A stretch of 64,000 nt of DNA from CAVWGP01 sp963754645 (GCA_963754645.1 CAVWGP010000004.1:1364001-1428000); one strand, 5' to 3'. Counted from the first letter of the stretch, positions 34,348 through 52,103 are shown. Notes: generated by a model from the letters alone, not told the origin. Made by a program: numbers and translations.

Positions 34348-35870
34348 GGCGCTTTCTTGCTCTTCAAATTGAGCCTAATCGTCGGCTCGCGATGCGCCAG
34401 CAGCCCGGCCGGCCGCCACAGCATGATACCGACCATGGCAATGCCGAAGGCAAGATAGCGGAAATCGCGGATTTCGCGAAACACCTCGGGCAGCGCGATG
34501 ATGATGATCGCCGCCAGCACGACGCCGAGCTGGCTGCCGAAGCCGCCGAGCACGACGATGGCAAGAACGATCGCCGATTCCATGAACACGAAACTTTCCG
34601 GACTGATGAACGCCTGATTTGCCGCGAAGAAGGAACCGGCGAACCCGGCGAACATGGCGCCGACGCCGAATGCCGTGAGCTTGGTGTTGGTGGCGTTGAT
34701 GCCGAGCGAGCGGCAGGCCGTTTCGTCCTCGCGCAACGCTTCCCAGGCCCGGCTCACCGGCAACTTGCGAATGCGCAGAGTGAAGAAGTTCACAACCAGG
34801 GCGAGCATGAGGATGATATAGAAAAGAAACGTCGTCTCATGATCGGCATCGTACGGGATGCCGAAATATTCGTGGAACGACGTTTGACCTTCGGGCGGCT
34901 CCTCGCGCCACGACAGGCCCAGTATTCGCGGGCGCGGGATGCCGGAAATGCCCGTGGCGCCGTTGGTGAAGCTGTACCAAAGCTGCAGGATGATGCGCAC
35001 GATCTCGCCGAACCCCAGCGTCACGATGGCGAGGTAATCGCCGCGCAAACGCAACACCGGAAATCCGAGCAGGACGCCGGCCAGCGCCGCGAACAGCCCC
35101 GCCAGCGGCAAGCACAACCAAAAACTGAGTTGGAGATCCGGCGATGTCGCGAACAGGGCGTAGGTATAGGCGCCGACCGCGTAAAACGCGACATAACCGA
35201 GATCGAGCAAGCCGGCGAGGCCAACCACGATATTGAGGCCCCAGCCGAGCATGATGTAGGTCAGCAGCATGACGCCGATCGAAAGGGCTTGCCCGCGCGC
35301 GAACGGCATGCCCGGAATCGCCGCGATCCACGGCAGCGCGACGGCAAGCGCCAGCAAGGCCGGCCCGCCGTAGCGCGCCGCGTGCTGAAACCGAACGGCG
35401 GCGCGATCGGCGCGCGCCTCGCGCTCGGCAGCGCTGACGACGGTCATGCCGCGCCGATGTTGCCGGAAGGCCCTGATGAATAGATAAGCGGCCGCGCCGA
35501 GCACGCACCAGCGCAGGAAGGGCGCGTGGAACGGCAGAAAGCTGTCGAGCAATTTCGCAGTGGCCGGTCCGACCAAGGCGCTTGCGAAAATCTCGATGAG
35601 CAGGACCGCGATGAACAGGCCGGCGCCGATCGCCACCGGCTGCCAGCGGCCTTCGCGCAGCAGAACGATCGCGAGCCGCCCGCCGAAGCCGAGCAGCACC
35701 GCGGCAACCACGTCCGGAAAACGCGTGAACAGTTCTATCGCGCCCGGCACGTCGCGCAGCTCGAAGCCGACGACGATGATTGTCAGCATGAAAATCACGA
35801 AAGCGGTGAGCCCGGCTTCCTTGAGCGCGGCGCCCCAGTCCATCGGACGATCCATTTGAGCCGCGCTCAT
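34344..35870 (-). CDS. livM: branched-chain amino acid ABC transporter permease LivM, long form
   Basis: At 508 residues this is longer than the usual ~300-425. The extra N-terminal ~170 residues hold several hydrophobic segments before the LivM core (GLAGLLDLGYVAFYAVGAYT, RLRGDYLAIVTLGFGEIVRI, VLGGFGSQLGVVLAA). E. coli LivM has a shorter N-terminal extension of a related kind. It begins one base before the livH stop region, so it is translated with livH. Confidence 0.9.
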   Translation of the reverse strand: MSAAQMDRPMDWGAALKEAGLTAFVIFMLTIIVVGFELRDVPGAIELFTRFPDVVAAVLLGFGGRLAIVLLREGRWQPVAIGAGLFIAVLLIEIFASALVGPATAKLLDSFLPFHAPFLRWCVLGAAAYLFIRAFRQHRRGMTVVSAAEREARADRAAVRFQHAARYGGPALLALAVALPWIAAIPGMPFARGQALSIGVMLLTYIMLGWGLNIVVGLAGLLDLGYVAFYAVGAYTYALFATSPDLQLSFWLCLPLAGLFAALAGVLLGFPVLRLRGDYLAIVTLGFGEIVRIILQLWYSFTNGATGISGIPRPRILGLSWREEPPEGQTSFHEYFGIPYDADHETTFLFYIILMLALVVNFFTLRIRKLPVSRAWEALREDETACRSLGINATNTKLTAFGVGAMFAGFAGSFFAANQAFISPESFVFMESAIVLAIVVLGGFGSQLGVVLAAIIIIALPEVFREIRDFRYLAFGIAMVGIMLWRPAGLLAHREPTIRLNLKSKKAP

Positions 35871-35871
35871 G

Positions 35872-36813
35872 CTACACTTTCTCGATGTCCGGCTTGCCGA
35901 GCAGGCCGGTCGGGCGGATGATGAGGACGATGACGAGGATCGAAAAGACCGCGACGTCCTTCCACTGGGTGTCGATGTAGCCGGCGAAAAACGACTCGAT
36001 CATGCCGATCAGGATGCCGCCGAGCATGGCGCCGGGCAGCGAGCCGATCCCGCCCAGCACTGCGGCGGTAAACGCTTTCACGCCGGCGAGAAAGCCGATG
36101 AAAAAATCGATCGAGCCGTAGCGCAGCGTATAGATAAACCCCGCGACCGCCGCGAGAACGGCGCCGATGACGAACGTCACGGCGATCGTTCGATCGACAT
36201 TGACGCCGAGCAGCGACGCCATTTTTTGGTCCTGCTCGCAAGCGCGTTGGGCGCGGCCCAAGGGCGTTCGGGTGATAAGATAAGTGAAGCCGATCATCAA
36301 GGCGAGCGTCACCAGGACGATAAAGAGCTGGAGATAGCTGACTTGCACGACATAGTCGGTCCCGGCCGGGCTCTTGACGTTCCAGAGCTCGATCGCGCCG
36401 GGCATCAGCGGCGCCAGCGGGCGCGGCCGCGCGCCCTGCAGGAGCTGCATGTAATTTTGCAGGAAGATCGACATGCCGATCGCGGTGATGAGCGGCGCCA
36501 AGCGAGTCGAGCGGCGCAACGGGCGGTAGGCGACGCGCTCCAGCGTCCAGCCATACATGCCGTTGATGACGACGGCGAAAACCAGCATGGCGAGGATCGC
36601 GAGCGGCACCCAGGTAACGCCAAGCAGGCCCATGATCAAGTAGGCGATCAGGGCGACGAAGGCGCCGATCATGAAAACTTCGCCGTGGGCGAAATTGATC
36701 ATGCCGATGATGCCATAGACCATCGTATAGCCGATGGCGATCAGACCGTAGATCGCGCCGAGCGAGACGCCGGAGATCAGCTGATTGAAGAAATAGGAAA
36801 AGCTGTCCTGCAT
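35872..36813 (-). CDS. livH: branched-chain amino acid ABC transporter permease LivH
   Basis: The 313 residues show LivH features: GAIYGLIAIGYTMVYGIIGM, INFAHGEVFMIGAFVAL, MASLLGVNVDRTIAVTFVIG and AFTAAVLGGIGSLPGAMLGG. It is the first gene of the operon livHMGF-DUF6867-binding protein and diverges from glutaryl-CoA dehydrogenase across a 252-bp gap. Confidence 0.92.
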   Translation of the reverse strand: MQDSFSYFFNQLISGVSLGAIYGLIAIGYTMVYGIIGMINFAHGEVFMIGAFVALIAYLIMGLLGVTWVPLAILAMLVFAVVINGMYGWTLERVAYRPLRRSTRLAPLITAIGMSIFLQNYMQLLQGARPRPLAPLMPGAIELWNVKSPAGTDYVVQVSYLQLFIVLVTLALMIGFTYLITRTPLGRAQRACEQDQKMASLLGVNVDRTIAVTFVIGAVLAAVAGFIYTLRYGSIDFFIGFLAGVKAFTAAVLGGIGSLPGAMLGGILIGMIESFFAGYIDTQWKDVAVFSILVIVLIIRPTGLLGKPDIEKV

Positions 36814-37065
36814 CGCCTAGCGATCAGGACCGAATTCTAAGCTCGGCGGCTTGGCGCTCCCAGCGCGCGCCGCCAGCCCCCAATTCGTGCGTCGTCTCCC
36901 CGTCATCCCGTCCGATTGGTCTGTTGTTCCTGACGGCCCGCGTATTTTCATAGCCTTGACCGGCACGCCTGACAACCGAAAAGCCGCATGCCCTGGATCG
37001 GGCGTTCCTGTATAGTATGCGTTCGATCGAACCCCCTCCCACCCGCCGACTGCGAAAGTCCCGCC
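36814..37065. promoter_or_regulatory. divergent promoter region livH / gcdH
   Basis: This non-coding gap must hold promoters for the livH operon (minus) and gcdH (plus). I do not see strong consensus elements. TATAGTATG near 37011 is a possible -10 for gcdH. Confidence 0.35.
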
Positions 37066-38292
37066 ATGAATTCCGCCCTCCCCGCCAAGGCCGCCAAAGT
37101 CGCCGCCAATCAATATGCACCGTTCAAATGGGACGATCCGTTCCTGTTCGACGAGCAGCTCAACGAAGACGAGCGCATGGTGCAAGCCTCGGCGCGCGCC
37201 TATTGCCAAGAAAAGCTCATGCCGCGCGTGATCGAGTCGTTCCGGCATGAAAAATTCGACCGCGCGATCATGAACGAGTTCGGCGCCCTCGGTCTGCTCG
37301 GCGCCACTTTGCCGGAAAAATACGGCGGCGCGGGCCTGTCCTACGTTTGCTACGGTTTGGTGGCGCGCGAGGTCGAGCGCGTCGATTCGGGCTACCGCTC
37401 GGCCATGTCGGTGCAATCCTCGCTCGTCATGCACCCGATCTACGCCTATGGCAGCGAAGAGCAGCGCATGAAATATCTGCCGAAGCTCGCGACCGGCGAA
37501 TGGGTCGGCTGTTTCGGCCTGACCGAGCCCGATCACGGCTCCGATCCCGGCGGCATGAAGACGCGTGCGCGCAAGGTGCCGGGCGGCTTCGTGCTCACCG
37601 GCAGCAAGATGTGGATCACCAATTCCCCGATCGCCGACGTCTTCGTCGTCTGGGGCAAGACCGAAGACGGCGTGATCCGCGGCTTCGTGCTGGAAAAAGG
37701 CATGAAGGGCCTCAAGGCGCCGAAGATCGAAGGCAAGGTTTCCCTGCGCACTTCGGTGACGGGCGAGATCGTGATGGACAATGTCGAAGTCCCCGAGGCC
37801 AATCTACTGCCCAACGCCACCGGCCTTGCCGGCCCTTTCGGCTGCTTGAACCGCGCGCGCTACGGCATCGCCTGGGGCGCTCTGGGCGCCGCCGAATTCT
37901 GCTGGCACGCGGCGCGCCAATACACGCTCGACCGCAAGCAATTCGGCCGCCCGCTCGCCGCCAACCAACTCGTCCAGAAGAAACTCGCCGACATGCAGAC
38001 CGAAATCACCATCGGCTTGCAATCCTGCCTGCGCGTCGGCCGCCTGTTCGACGAAGGCAAGCTCGCGCCCGAGGCGATCTCGATGATCAAGCGCAACAGC
38101 TGCGGCAAGGCGCTCGACATCGCCCGTACGGCGCGCGACATGCACGGCGCCAACGGCATCAGCGACGAATTCCACGTCATCCGCCACATGGTCAACCTCG
38201 AAACCGTCAACACCTACGAAGGCACGCACGACGTGCACGCGCTCATTCTCGGCCGGGCGCAGACTGGAATTCAAGCGTTTACCGGCGAGTGA
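37066..38292 (+). CDS. gcdH: glutaryl-CoA dehydrogenase
   Basis: The ATG at 37066 gives 408 residues. The acyl-CoA dehydrogenase signatures are VGCFGLTEPDHGSDPGGM and GKALDIARTARDMHGANGIS. The catalytic glutamate is in NTYEGTHDVHALILGRAQTG. The arginine typical of glutaryl-CoA dehydrogenases is in VDSGYRSAMSVQSSL. The enzyme oxidatively decarboxylates glutaryl-CoA to crotonyl-CoA in lysine and tryptophan catabolism. Location beside a Liv operon suits amino-acid catabolism. Confidence 0.9.
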   Translation: MNSALPAKAAKVAANQYAPFKWDDPFLFDEQLNEDERMVQASARAYCQEKLMPRVIESFRHEKFDRAIMNEFGALGLLGATLPEKYGGAGLSYVCYGLVAREVERVDSGYRSAMSVQSSLVMHPIYAYGSEEQRMKYLPKLATGEWVGCFGLTEPDHGSDPGGMKTRARKVPGGFVLTGSKMWITNSPIADVFVVWGKTEDGVIRGFVLEKGMKGLKAPKIEGKVSLRTSVTGEIVMDNVEVPEANLLPNATGLAGPFGCLNRARYGIAWGALGAAEFCWHAARQYTLDRKQFGRPLAANQLVQKKLADMQTEITIGLQSCLRVGRLFDEGKLAPEAISMIKRNSCGKALDIARTARDMHGANGISDEFHVIRHMVNLETVNTYEGTHDVHALILGRAQTGIQAFTGE

Positions 38293-38294
38293 CC

Positions 38295-38513
38295 GTGCGC
38301 CGCCTGGTCCGCTGGGTCGGTATCCTTGTCGCGATTTACCTCGCGGCCTATATCGTGCTGCGCATTGTCAATACGCAAGTTTGGGAAAACGACAAGCGGG
38401 CCTATGTGATGTTCCCCCAGCGGCCGATTTTCATTTTTTACCTATTCCGCCCGCTTACCTATCTCGACGGGGCGATGACAGGCATGCGTTTCCATATTGG
38501 CCCGCATCGCTGA
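38295..38513 (+). CDS. 72-residue single-pass membrane protein, unrecognised
   Basis: A GTG start 2 bp after the gcdH stop gives VRRLVRWVGILVAIYLAAYI, an N-terminal transmembrane helix with basic residues before it. A short tail follows with PQRPIFIFYLFRPLTYLDG and GMRFHIGPHR. The close spacing suggests co-expression with gcdH. No family is recognised and function is unknown. The positive-inside rule suggests that the tail is outside the cytoplasm. Confidence 0.6.
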   Translation: MRRLVRWVGILVAIYLAAYIVLRIVNTQVWENDKRAYVMFPQRPIFIFYLFRPLTYLDGAMTGMRFHIGPHR

Positions 38514-38608
38514 TTCGATATACAATCGCCTGAATTCGATCCGGTCCGCAGGCGACGCAAGACAGCTTGAAAAATTTCGGGACCAACATTTTCGATGGAG
38601 GAGCGCAC

Positions 38609-40168
38609 ATGTTCGCACGCCGCACGCTGCTTGCCGCCGGCGCCGTTGCCACGCTGGTCTTGTCCATGCCGCTGGCACTTGCGCAACAGGACGCCAAACT
38701 CGTCATGAAAGAATACATGGTCCCGTCAAGCGACGCGGGCATCGAGCTTTACGTGCGCAACAAGCGGCCGGCCAACGTGGCGAGTTTCGCGCCGGAGCGC
38801 ACCGTGCTCTTCGTCCATGGCGCGACTTATCCGGCCGAGACGGCCTTCGATCTGTCGCTCGACGGCACGTCATGGATGGACTACATCGCCAAGCGCGGCT
38901 TCAACGTCTACCTCATGGATTTGCGCGGCTACGGCAAGTCGACCCGGCCGAAGGAAATGGACGAAGCCGCCGACAAGAACCCGCCCCTGGTCCGCGGCGA
39001 CACGGCGGTGAAGGACATCGGCGCCGTCGTCGATCGGATCCTCGCCGAGAACAAAATCGCCAAGCTCAACTTGCTGGGCTGGTCGTGGGGCACTGTGACC
39101 ATGGCCACCTATACGACCGAGAATGCGAGCAAGGTCAACCGGCTCGTGCTCTACGCGCCGGTTTGGATTCGCTCGACGCCGTCGCCGGTGCAAGGCGTCG
39201 GCGCCTATCGCGTCGTCAAGAAGGACGCGGCCTATGCCCGCTGGGTCAATGGCGTGCCCGAAGGTAAAAAGGAAACACTGATTCCCAAGGGCTGGTTCGA
39301 TGCCTGGGCCGATGCGACCTTCAAGAGCGATCCCGGCTCGCTCGCCAAGTTCGGCCCCGATTCGCTGCGCGCGCCCAATGGCGTGATCCAGGACAGCCAG
39401 GAATATTGGGCCGCCGGCAAGGCCTATTACGATCCCGCCAAAATCTCGGTGCCGACGCTCTTGACCGTCGCCGAATGGGACCGCGATACGCCGACATATA
39501 CACGAGCGCTCGGTCTCGCGGTTGCTGCATGAGCTGGGCTTCGCGCATGTCAGCGCGCGGCCGCGCCATCCGCAACAGGACCCGGCGATGCTGGAGACGT
39601 TCAAAAAAACTTTGCGCACACGCTCGCCGCGGCAATAGCCCACCTGCCGCCGGGCGCGACGATCGAGCTGTGGTGGCAGGACGAGATGCGGGTCGGTCAG
39701 AAGAACGGCTGGTCCGGCAGTGGGCACGGCGCGGCACGCGGCCGCGCCAACCCGCCGATCAACGGTACGAGAGCGCCTACCTGTTCGGCGCCATATGCCC
39801 GGCGCGCGGCACCGGGGCCGCCCTGGTCATGCCCGCCGCCGATACCCGGGCCATGCAGGCGCATCTCGACGAGATCAGCCACGTCGTCAGGCCTGACGCG
39901 TATGCCGTCTTGCTCATGGATCGCGCCGGCTGGCACACCAGCGCCGACCTTGCCATGCCCCACAACATCATCCCGCTGCTGCTGCCGCCGCGCTCGCCCT
40001 TACATGGCGCAGACCTTGTTCCCGCTGCTCGTCAATGCGCCAATGAAGCGCCTCGTCATTCTCGGCGAGGGCACGCATACGATTCTGATGGAAAAGAACC
40101 GGATGCAATTGTTCGAGGCCGTGCAGCATTTCCTCGAAGAGCCGTTGCGCGTTTCGCAAGTGAAGTAA
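38609..40168 (+). pseudogene. exported alpha/beta hydrolase interrupted by a 502-bp insertion
   Basis: The ATG at 38609 follows GGAGGAG and starts a signal peptide (LLAAGAVATLVLSMPLALAQ). The hydrolase has the oxyanion motif LFVHGATYP, nucleophile GWSWGT and acid EWDRDTP. The frame breaks at 39498. The C-terminus, with MAQTLFPLLVNAPMKRLVIL and the catalytic histidine in GEGTHTI, resumes at 40001 and ends at 40168. Removing 39499-40000 and one copy of the flanking TA restores TPTYMAQTL and exactly 352 codons. As it stands the product stops 11 codons into the insert and lacks the catalytic histidine. Confidence 0.85.
39499..40000 (+). mobile_element. IS630-family transposase fragment inserted at a TA site
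   Basis: The 502-bp insert encodes only the middle of an IS630-type DDE transposase: RSVSRLLHELGFAHVSARPR, first catalytic Asp in WWQDEMRVGQKNG, YESAYLFGAICPARGTGAAL and second Asp in LLMDRAGWH. It ends at LLPPRSP before the third acidic residue. The frame is broken twice, at the A7 run 39603-39609 (needs one more A) and near 39710 (GGCTGG for GGCCTGG). TA flanks both sides (39497-39498, 40001-40002), as expected for this family. A 7-bp inverted repeat, CGAGCGC/GCGCTCG, lies 4 bp inside each end. Confidence 0.8.
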
Positions 40169-40284
40169 CGGCGGATCCCTCGGATATCTCGCTGCCGCGT
40201 TACAACTCTGATTGCGCCATTGCGCCGCCTTGATCGCGCTCCACCATCGGCTCTACCCGAATGAAACCGAGGTAGAACAACCGA

Positions 40285-41293
40285 ATGCCGCATCGCCGGT
40301 TGCCGTGGTTACGCCGCCGCCAGCGGCTGTGCCGCGTTTCGTTTTGCATCGGCCTCGTCCTGCTCGCCGTCGCAACGGTATTCGCGGAGCTTGGCGCCGC
40401 ATGGTGGTTCTTCGATGCCTTCGCTCATTTTCGCTGGCACTATATGGCGGCGGCGGCGCTGTGCGCGGCGGGATTGACCCTCTCCGGTCCGCGGCCGGCT
40501 GCCGTTCTCGCATTGCTGATTCTGCCGGCACAAGTGCCGGCAATCGCTCACGAGGGACGGCTATTTCCGGCAAAATCCGATGCCGTCACCGCGAACGGCG
40601 CGACGATCCGCTTTGTATCCGCCAATGTTCATTGGGACAACCGCTCGCACGAAGCCGTCGTCGCCTTCATCGCCGAAACGAAGCCGCATGTCATCGCGCT
40701 GCAGGAAATCGGACGCGGCCGCGCGCGAGCGATCGTCGACCGGCTGAGACACGACTACCCCTACATCGCGCCGACCGATTGGCGAAGTTCCGGCGAACTG
40801 ATCCTGAGCAAGTATCCGATAACGCTCGGCGATCAAGCCGCCTTTGCCGGGCATTCGACGCGAACGAAAGTCGTGCTCGCCGATATTGACATCGATGGCC
40901 GCGCAATTCGGGTCGCGAGCGTGCACCCGCCGGTTCCGCTGTCCGCCCGCAATTTCGCCTGGCAAAACCGAGTCTCTGAACGACCTCGCCCAAATCGCTC
41001 GATCCTCCCCGATGCCGCTCATCGTCGCGGGCGATTTCAACCTCACGCCCTGGTCCCCGCGCTTTCCCGCCGTGCTTTCCGCCAGCGGCCTCAAGCTGGC
41101 CGATACCGGCTCGATATGGCCGCATACTTGGCCGGCCCCGAGCGGCTGGTTCTACGGCGGCTTGGTGGTTCGCGGTTTCCCCATCGACCACATCCTCGTC
41201 AGCCGCCATTTTGCCTTGTTGGCCGCAAGGCGCGGACCCGATATCGGCTCCGATCATCTCCCGGTCATAGTCGATTTGGCGCTTGCAAAATGA
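40285..41293 (+). CDS. membrane-anchored endonuclease/exonuclease/phosphatase protein, frame interrupted
   Basis: The N-terminus holds hydrophobic segments (SFCIGLVLLAVATVF; YMAAAALCAAGLTL) and then an EEP domain: IRFVSANVHWDN, HVIALQEIGRG. The frame fails after NFAWQ. The rest, SLNDLAQIARSSPMPLIVAG, DFNLTPWSP and DIGSDHLPVIVDL, continues in the next frame to 41293. Removing one A from the AAAA run at 40964-40967 yields a complete protein of about 335 residues. Substrate (nucleic acid, phospholipid or inositol phosphate) cannot be told. The next gene is a paralogue whose ATG overlaps this stop. Confidence 0.75.
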
Positions 41294-42273
41294 GGGTTTC
41301 GGTGCGGACTGTGTTCTCGGTTGGGTTGTGGCTTACTATTGCAGCGGTCGGGGCGGCAACGCTCGCTTCCGAATTCGGCTCGGATTGGTGGCTGACCGAT
41401 CTAGCGTCGCATTTTCGCTACCACTATCTCTTCGCCGCGCTGGTCATGCTTGCGGTCGCCACGCTGCGGCGGGCCAATTCGCTGGCCGCGGCGGCTATTC
41501 TCGTGGCTTCGGCGCAGATCTTCGCCATTGCCGAGGCGCCGCGACTGGCTCCGGCCGTCAATGCCCGCCCCGGCATGGCGATCCGGATCGCGTCGATCAA
41601 CGTACTTTGGAGCAACAAGCGCTTCGGCGATTTTCGCGCCTTGGTCGAACGCGAGAAGCCCGACGTTCTCGTCATGCAGGAAGTGGCGCTTGGCTGGTGG
41701 GGCACGGTTGAAGGCCTCAACAAAACACTTTATCCGCACCGCGCGCCGGGCAATGACGACGAAAAGCGCAACGATTTCGCCTTGCTGACCCGCTTCCCGA
41801 TCCTGGAACACAAGCTGGTATTTCTTCCGGGCCAGCGTTTCGGCTATCTCGAAGCCGTTCTCGATATCGAAGGCCGGCGCGTGCGGTTGATCGCGGTGCA
41901 TCCGCCCTATCCGCTTTCGTCCGACCTCACCGCGATCCATCGCCGGCATCTTGACGCCTATGCCGAAGCCGCCCGGCGATCGGCCGAGCCGGTGCTGATC
42001 GTTGGCGATTTCAATCTCACGCCCTATTCGCCGCGTTTCCGGCGCTTCCTGGCGCGTGCCGGACTGGCCTATGCCCATTTGCCCTGGCTTTGGCCACGAA
42101 CTTGGCCGTCTTCGGACCATCCGAGCTTGCTCGGGCAATGGTTCCGAGGGTTTCCCATCGACCACGTGGCAGCGAGCCGCGATTTCGCCGCCATCGCGGC
42201 ATGGACGGCCAGCGGCTTCGCTTCGGACCACAAAGCCGTGTTCGTCGATCTCCGGCTCATGCCACGGCGCTAG
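41290..42273 (+). CDS. membrane-anchored endonuclease/exonuclease/phosphatase family protein
   Basis: The 327 residues start at an ATG overlapping the previous stop (ATGA). Two or three N-terminal transmembrane helices precede an EEP domain with IRIASINVLWSNKRF, the metal-binding glutamate in VLVMQEVALGW, VGDFNLTPYSPRF and the catalytic pair in FASDHKAVFVDL. It is a tandem paralogue of the upstream gene, sharing layout and the RFPIDH/GFPIDH motif. Function is not assignable beyond a metal-dependent phosphodiesterase fold facing the periplasm. Confidence 0.82.
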   Translation: MRVSVRTVFSVGLWLTIAAVGAATLASEFGSDWWLTDLASHFRYHYLFAALVMLAVATLRRANSLAAAAILVASAQIFAIAEAPRLAPAVNARPGMAIRIASINVLWSNKRFGDFRALVEREKPDVLVMQEVALGWWGTVEGLNKTLYPHRAPGNDDEKRNDFALLTRFPILEHKLVFLPGQRFGYLEAVLDIEGRRVRLIAVHPPYPLSSDLTAIHRRHLDAYAEAARRSAEPVLIVGDFNLTPYSPRFRRFLARAGLAYAHLPWLWPRTWPSSDHPSLLGQWFRGFPIDHVAASRDFAAIAAWTASGFASDHKAVFVDLRLMPRR

Positions 42274-42356
42274 GCCCCGCCGAACGGCCACGATGAGTTG
42301 ATGAAAGGGCAAGCCGATTGGCGGTAGAGTCCGGCAAGTTTCGGGAGGTTCAATTC

Positions 42357-43517
42357 ATGCACCGCGTACTACGCTTGGTTGCCGTCGCCTTACTCGCCGC
42401 CGCGTCGGCCTATGTCGTGGCGCCTTGGGCGCTGCGCACCTATACGAAAGCGCAAGGCACGCAAACCATCGCGACCGAACGCGGCTCGATCCGCGTCGTG
42501 ACCTTTGCCCGCGGCCTCGAAAATCCTTGGGGCATGGCATTCCTGCCGGACGGCCGCGCGCTCGTCACCGAGCGCCCGGGCCGGTTGCGCCTCGTCGACA
42601 AGGCCGGAAAGATCTCACCGCCGATCGCCGGCACGCCGGCGATCTATGCGCGCGGGCAGGGCGGCTTGCTCGATGTGGCGATCCATCCGGACTTTGCGCG
42701 CAATCGGCTCATCTATCTCACCTTTGCCGAACCCGGCGCCGACGGCGGATCGACCGCCGCCGGCTTCGGCCGCTTGAGCGACGATAACTCGCGCCTCGAA
42801 AATTTTCGCGTCATCTTCAGCCAACAACCGAAAGTGAGCGGCGGCCTGCATTTCGGCTCGCGCATCGTATTTGCCCGCGACGCGCGGGTCTTCATCACGA
42901 TCGGCGACCGCGGCGAAATGAATCGCGTGCAGGATTTTTCGATCCATCGCGGCCAAGTCATCCGCCTCGAAGCCGACGGCCGCGTCCCCGCCGACAACCC
43001 TTTCGTCGGCAAACCGGGATACCGGCCGGAAACCTGGTCGCACGGTCATCGCAACCCACAGGGAGCCGCGATCCATCCGCAGAGCCGCAAGCTATGGACC
43101 GTCGAGCATGGACCCGCCGGCGGCGATGAAGTCAACGTGCCGCTCGCCGGCCGCAACTATGGCTGGCCCGTGATCGGCATCGGCAAGCACTACGATGGCA
43201 CGCCGATCGGCGTCGGCACGCATAGGGAAGGCATGGAGCAGCCGGTCTACAATTGGGATCCGCAGATCGCGCCATCCGGCATGGATTTCTATACCGGCGA
43301 CAAGTTCCCGCAATGGCGCGGCAACATCCTCATTGCCGCGTTGATGACGCGCATGCTCGTGCGCCTCGAGCTCGACGGCGAAAAGGTGACGAGGGAAGAA
43401 CGGATCAGAGGCTTCCCCGATCGGCTCCGCCAAGTGCGCACCGCGCCCGACGGCTTCGTCTATCTCCTGACAGACGAAACCGACGGTCGCCTCATTCGCG
43501 TCGAACCGGTGCGCTGA
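42357..43517 (+). CDS. PQQ-dependent sugar dehydrogenase, soluble aldose type
   Basis: The ATG at 42357, nine bases after GGGAGG, gives 386 residues with an N-terminal export signal. The six-bladed propeller shows the glucose/sorbosone dehydrogenase motifs LENPWGMAFLPDGRALVTER, GGLLDVAIHP, SGGLHFGSRIVF, YRPETWSHGHRNPQGAAIHP and EHGPAGGDEVN. The histidine in HGHRNPQG is the usual PQQ/active-site region. It oxidises aldoses in the periplasm, and PQQ must come from elsewhere. The stop is 22 bp from the convergent rpoC stop. Confidence 0.85.
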   Translation: MHRVLRLVAVALLAAASAYVVAPWALRTYTKAQGTQTIATERGSIRVVTFARGLENPWGMAFLPDGRALVTERPGRLRLVDKAGKISPPIAGTPAIYARGQGGLLDVAIHPDFARNRLIYLTFAEPGADGGSTAAGFGRLSDDNSRLENFRVIFSQQPKVSGGLHFGSRIVFARDARVFITIGDRGEMNRVQDFSIHRGQVIRLEADGRVPADNPFVGKPGYRPETWSHGHRNPQGAAIHPQSRKLWTVEHGPAGGDEVNVPLAGRNYGWPVIGIGKHYDGTPIGVGTHREGMEQPVYNWDPQIAPSGMDFYTGDKFPQWRGNILIAALMTRMLVRLELDGEKVTREERIRGFPDRLRQVRTAPDGFVYLLTDETDGRLIRVEPVR

Positions 43518-43539
43518 ATGTCGGCGCGCCGACGGCGGC

Positions 43540-47871
<4,332 letters not shown>

Positions 47872-47911
47872 CGTGTAATCCTTGCGCCAGTCGTGAGGCT
47901 CGCGGGGAAGG

Positions 47912-52103
<4,192 letters not shown>

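Noticed and set aside
40285..42273. A single 662-residue double-EEP fusion protein
   Set aside because: The middle 100 residues have no EEP similarity, while the adjacent frame carries the missing SLNDLAQ...DFNLTPWSP...SDHLPV segment. A one-base error explains it better than a fusion.
43520..43533. GTCGGCGCGCCGAC palindrome between the rpoC and sugar-dehydrogenase stops
   Set aside because: It has no room for a loop and no T run, and GC-only palindromes are common in this DNA. Not supported as a terminator.
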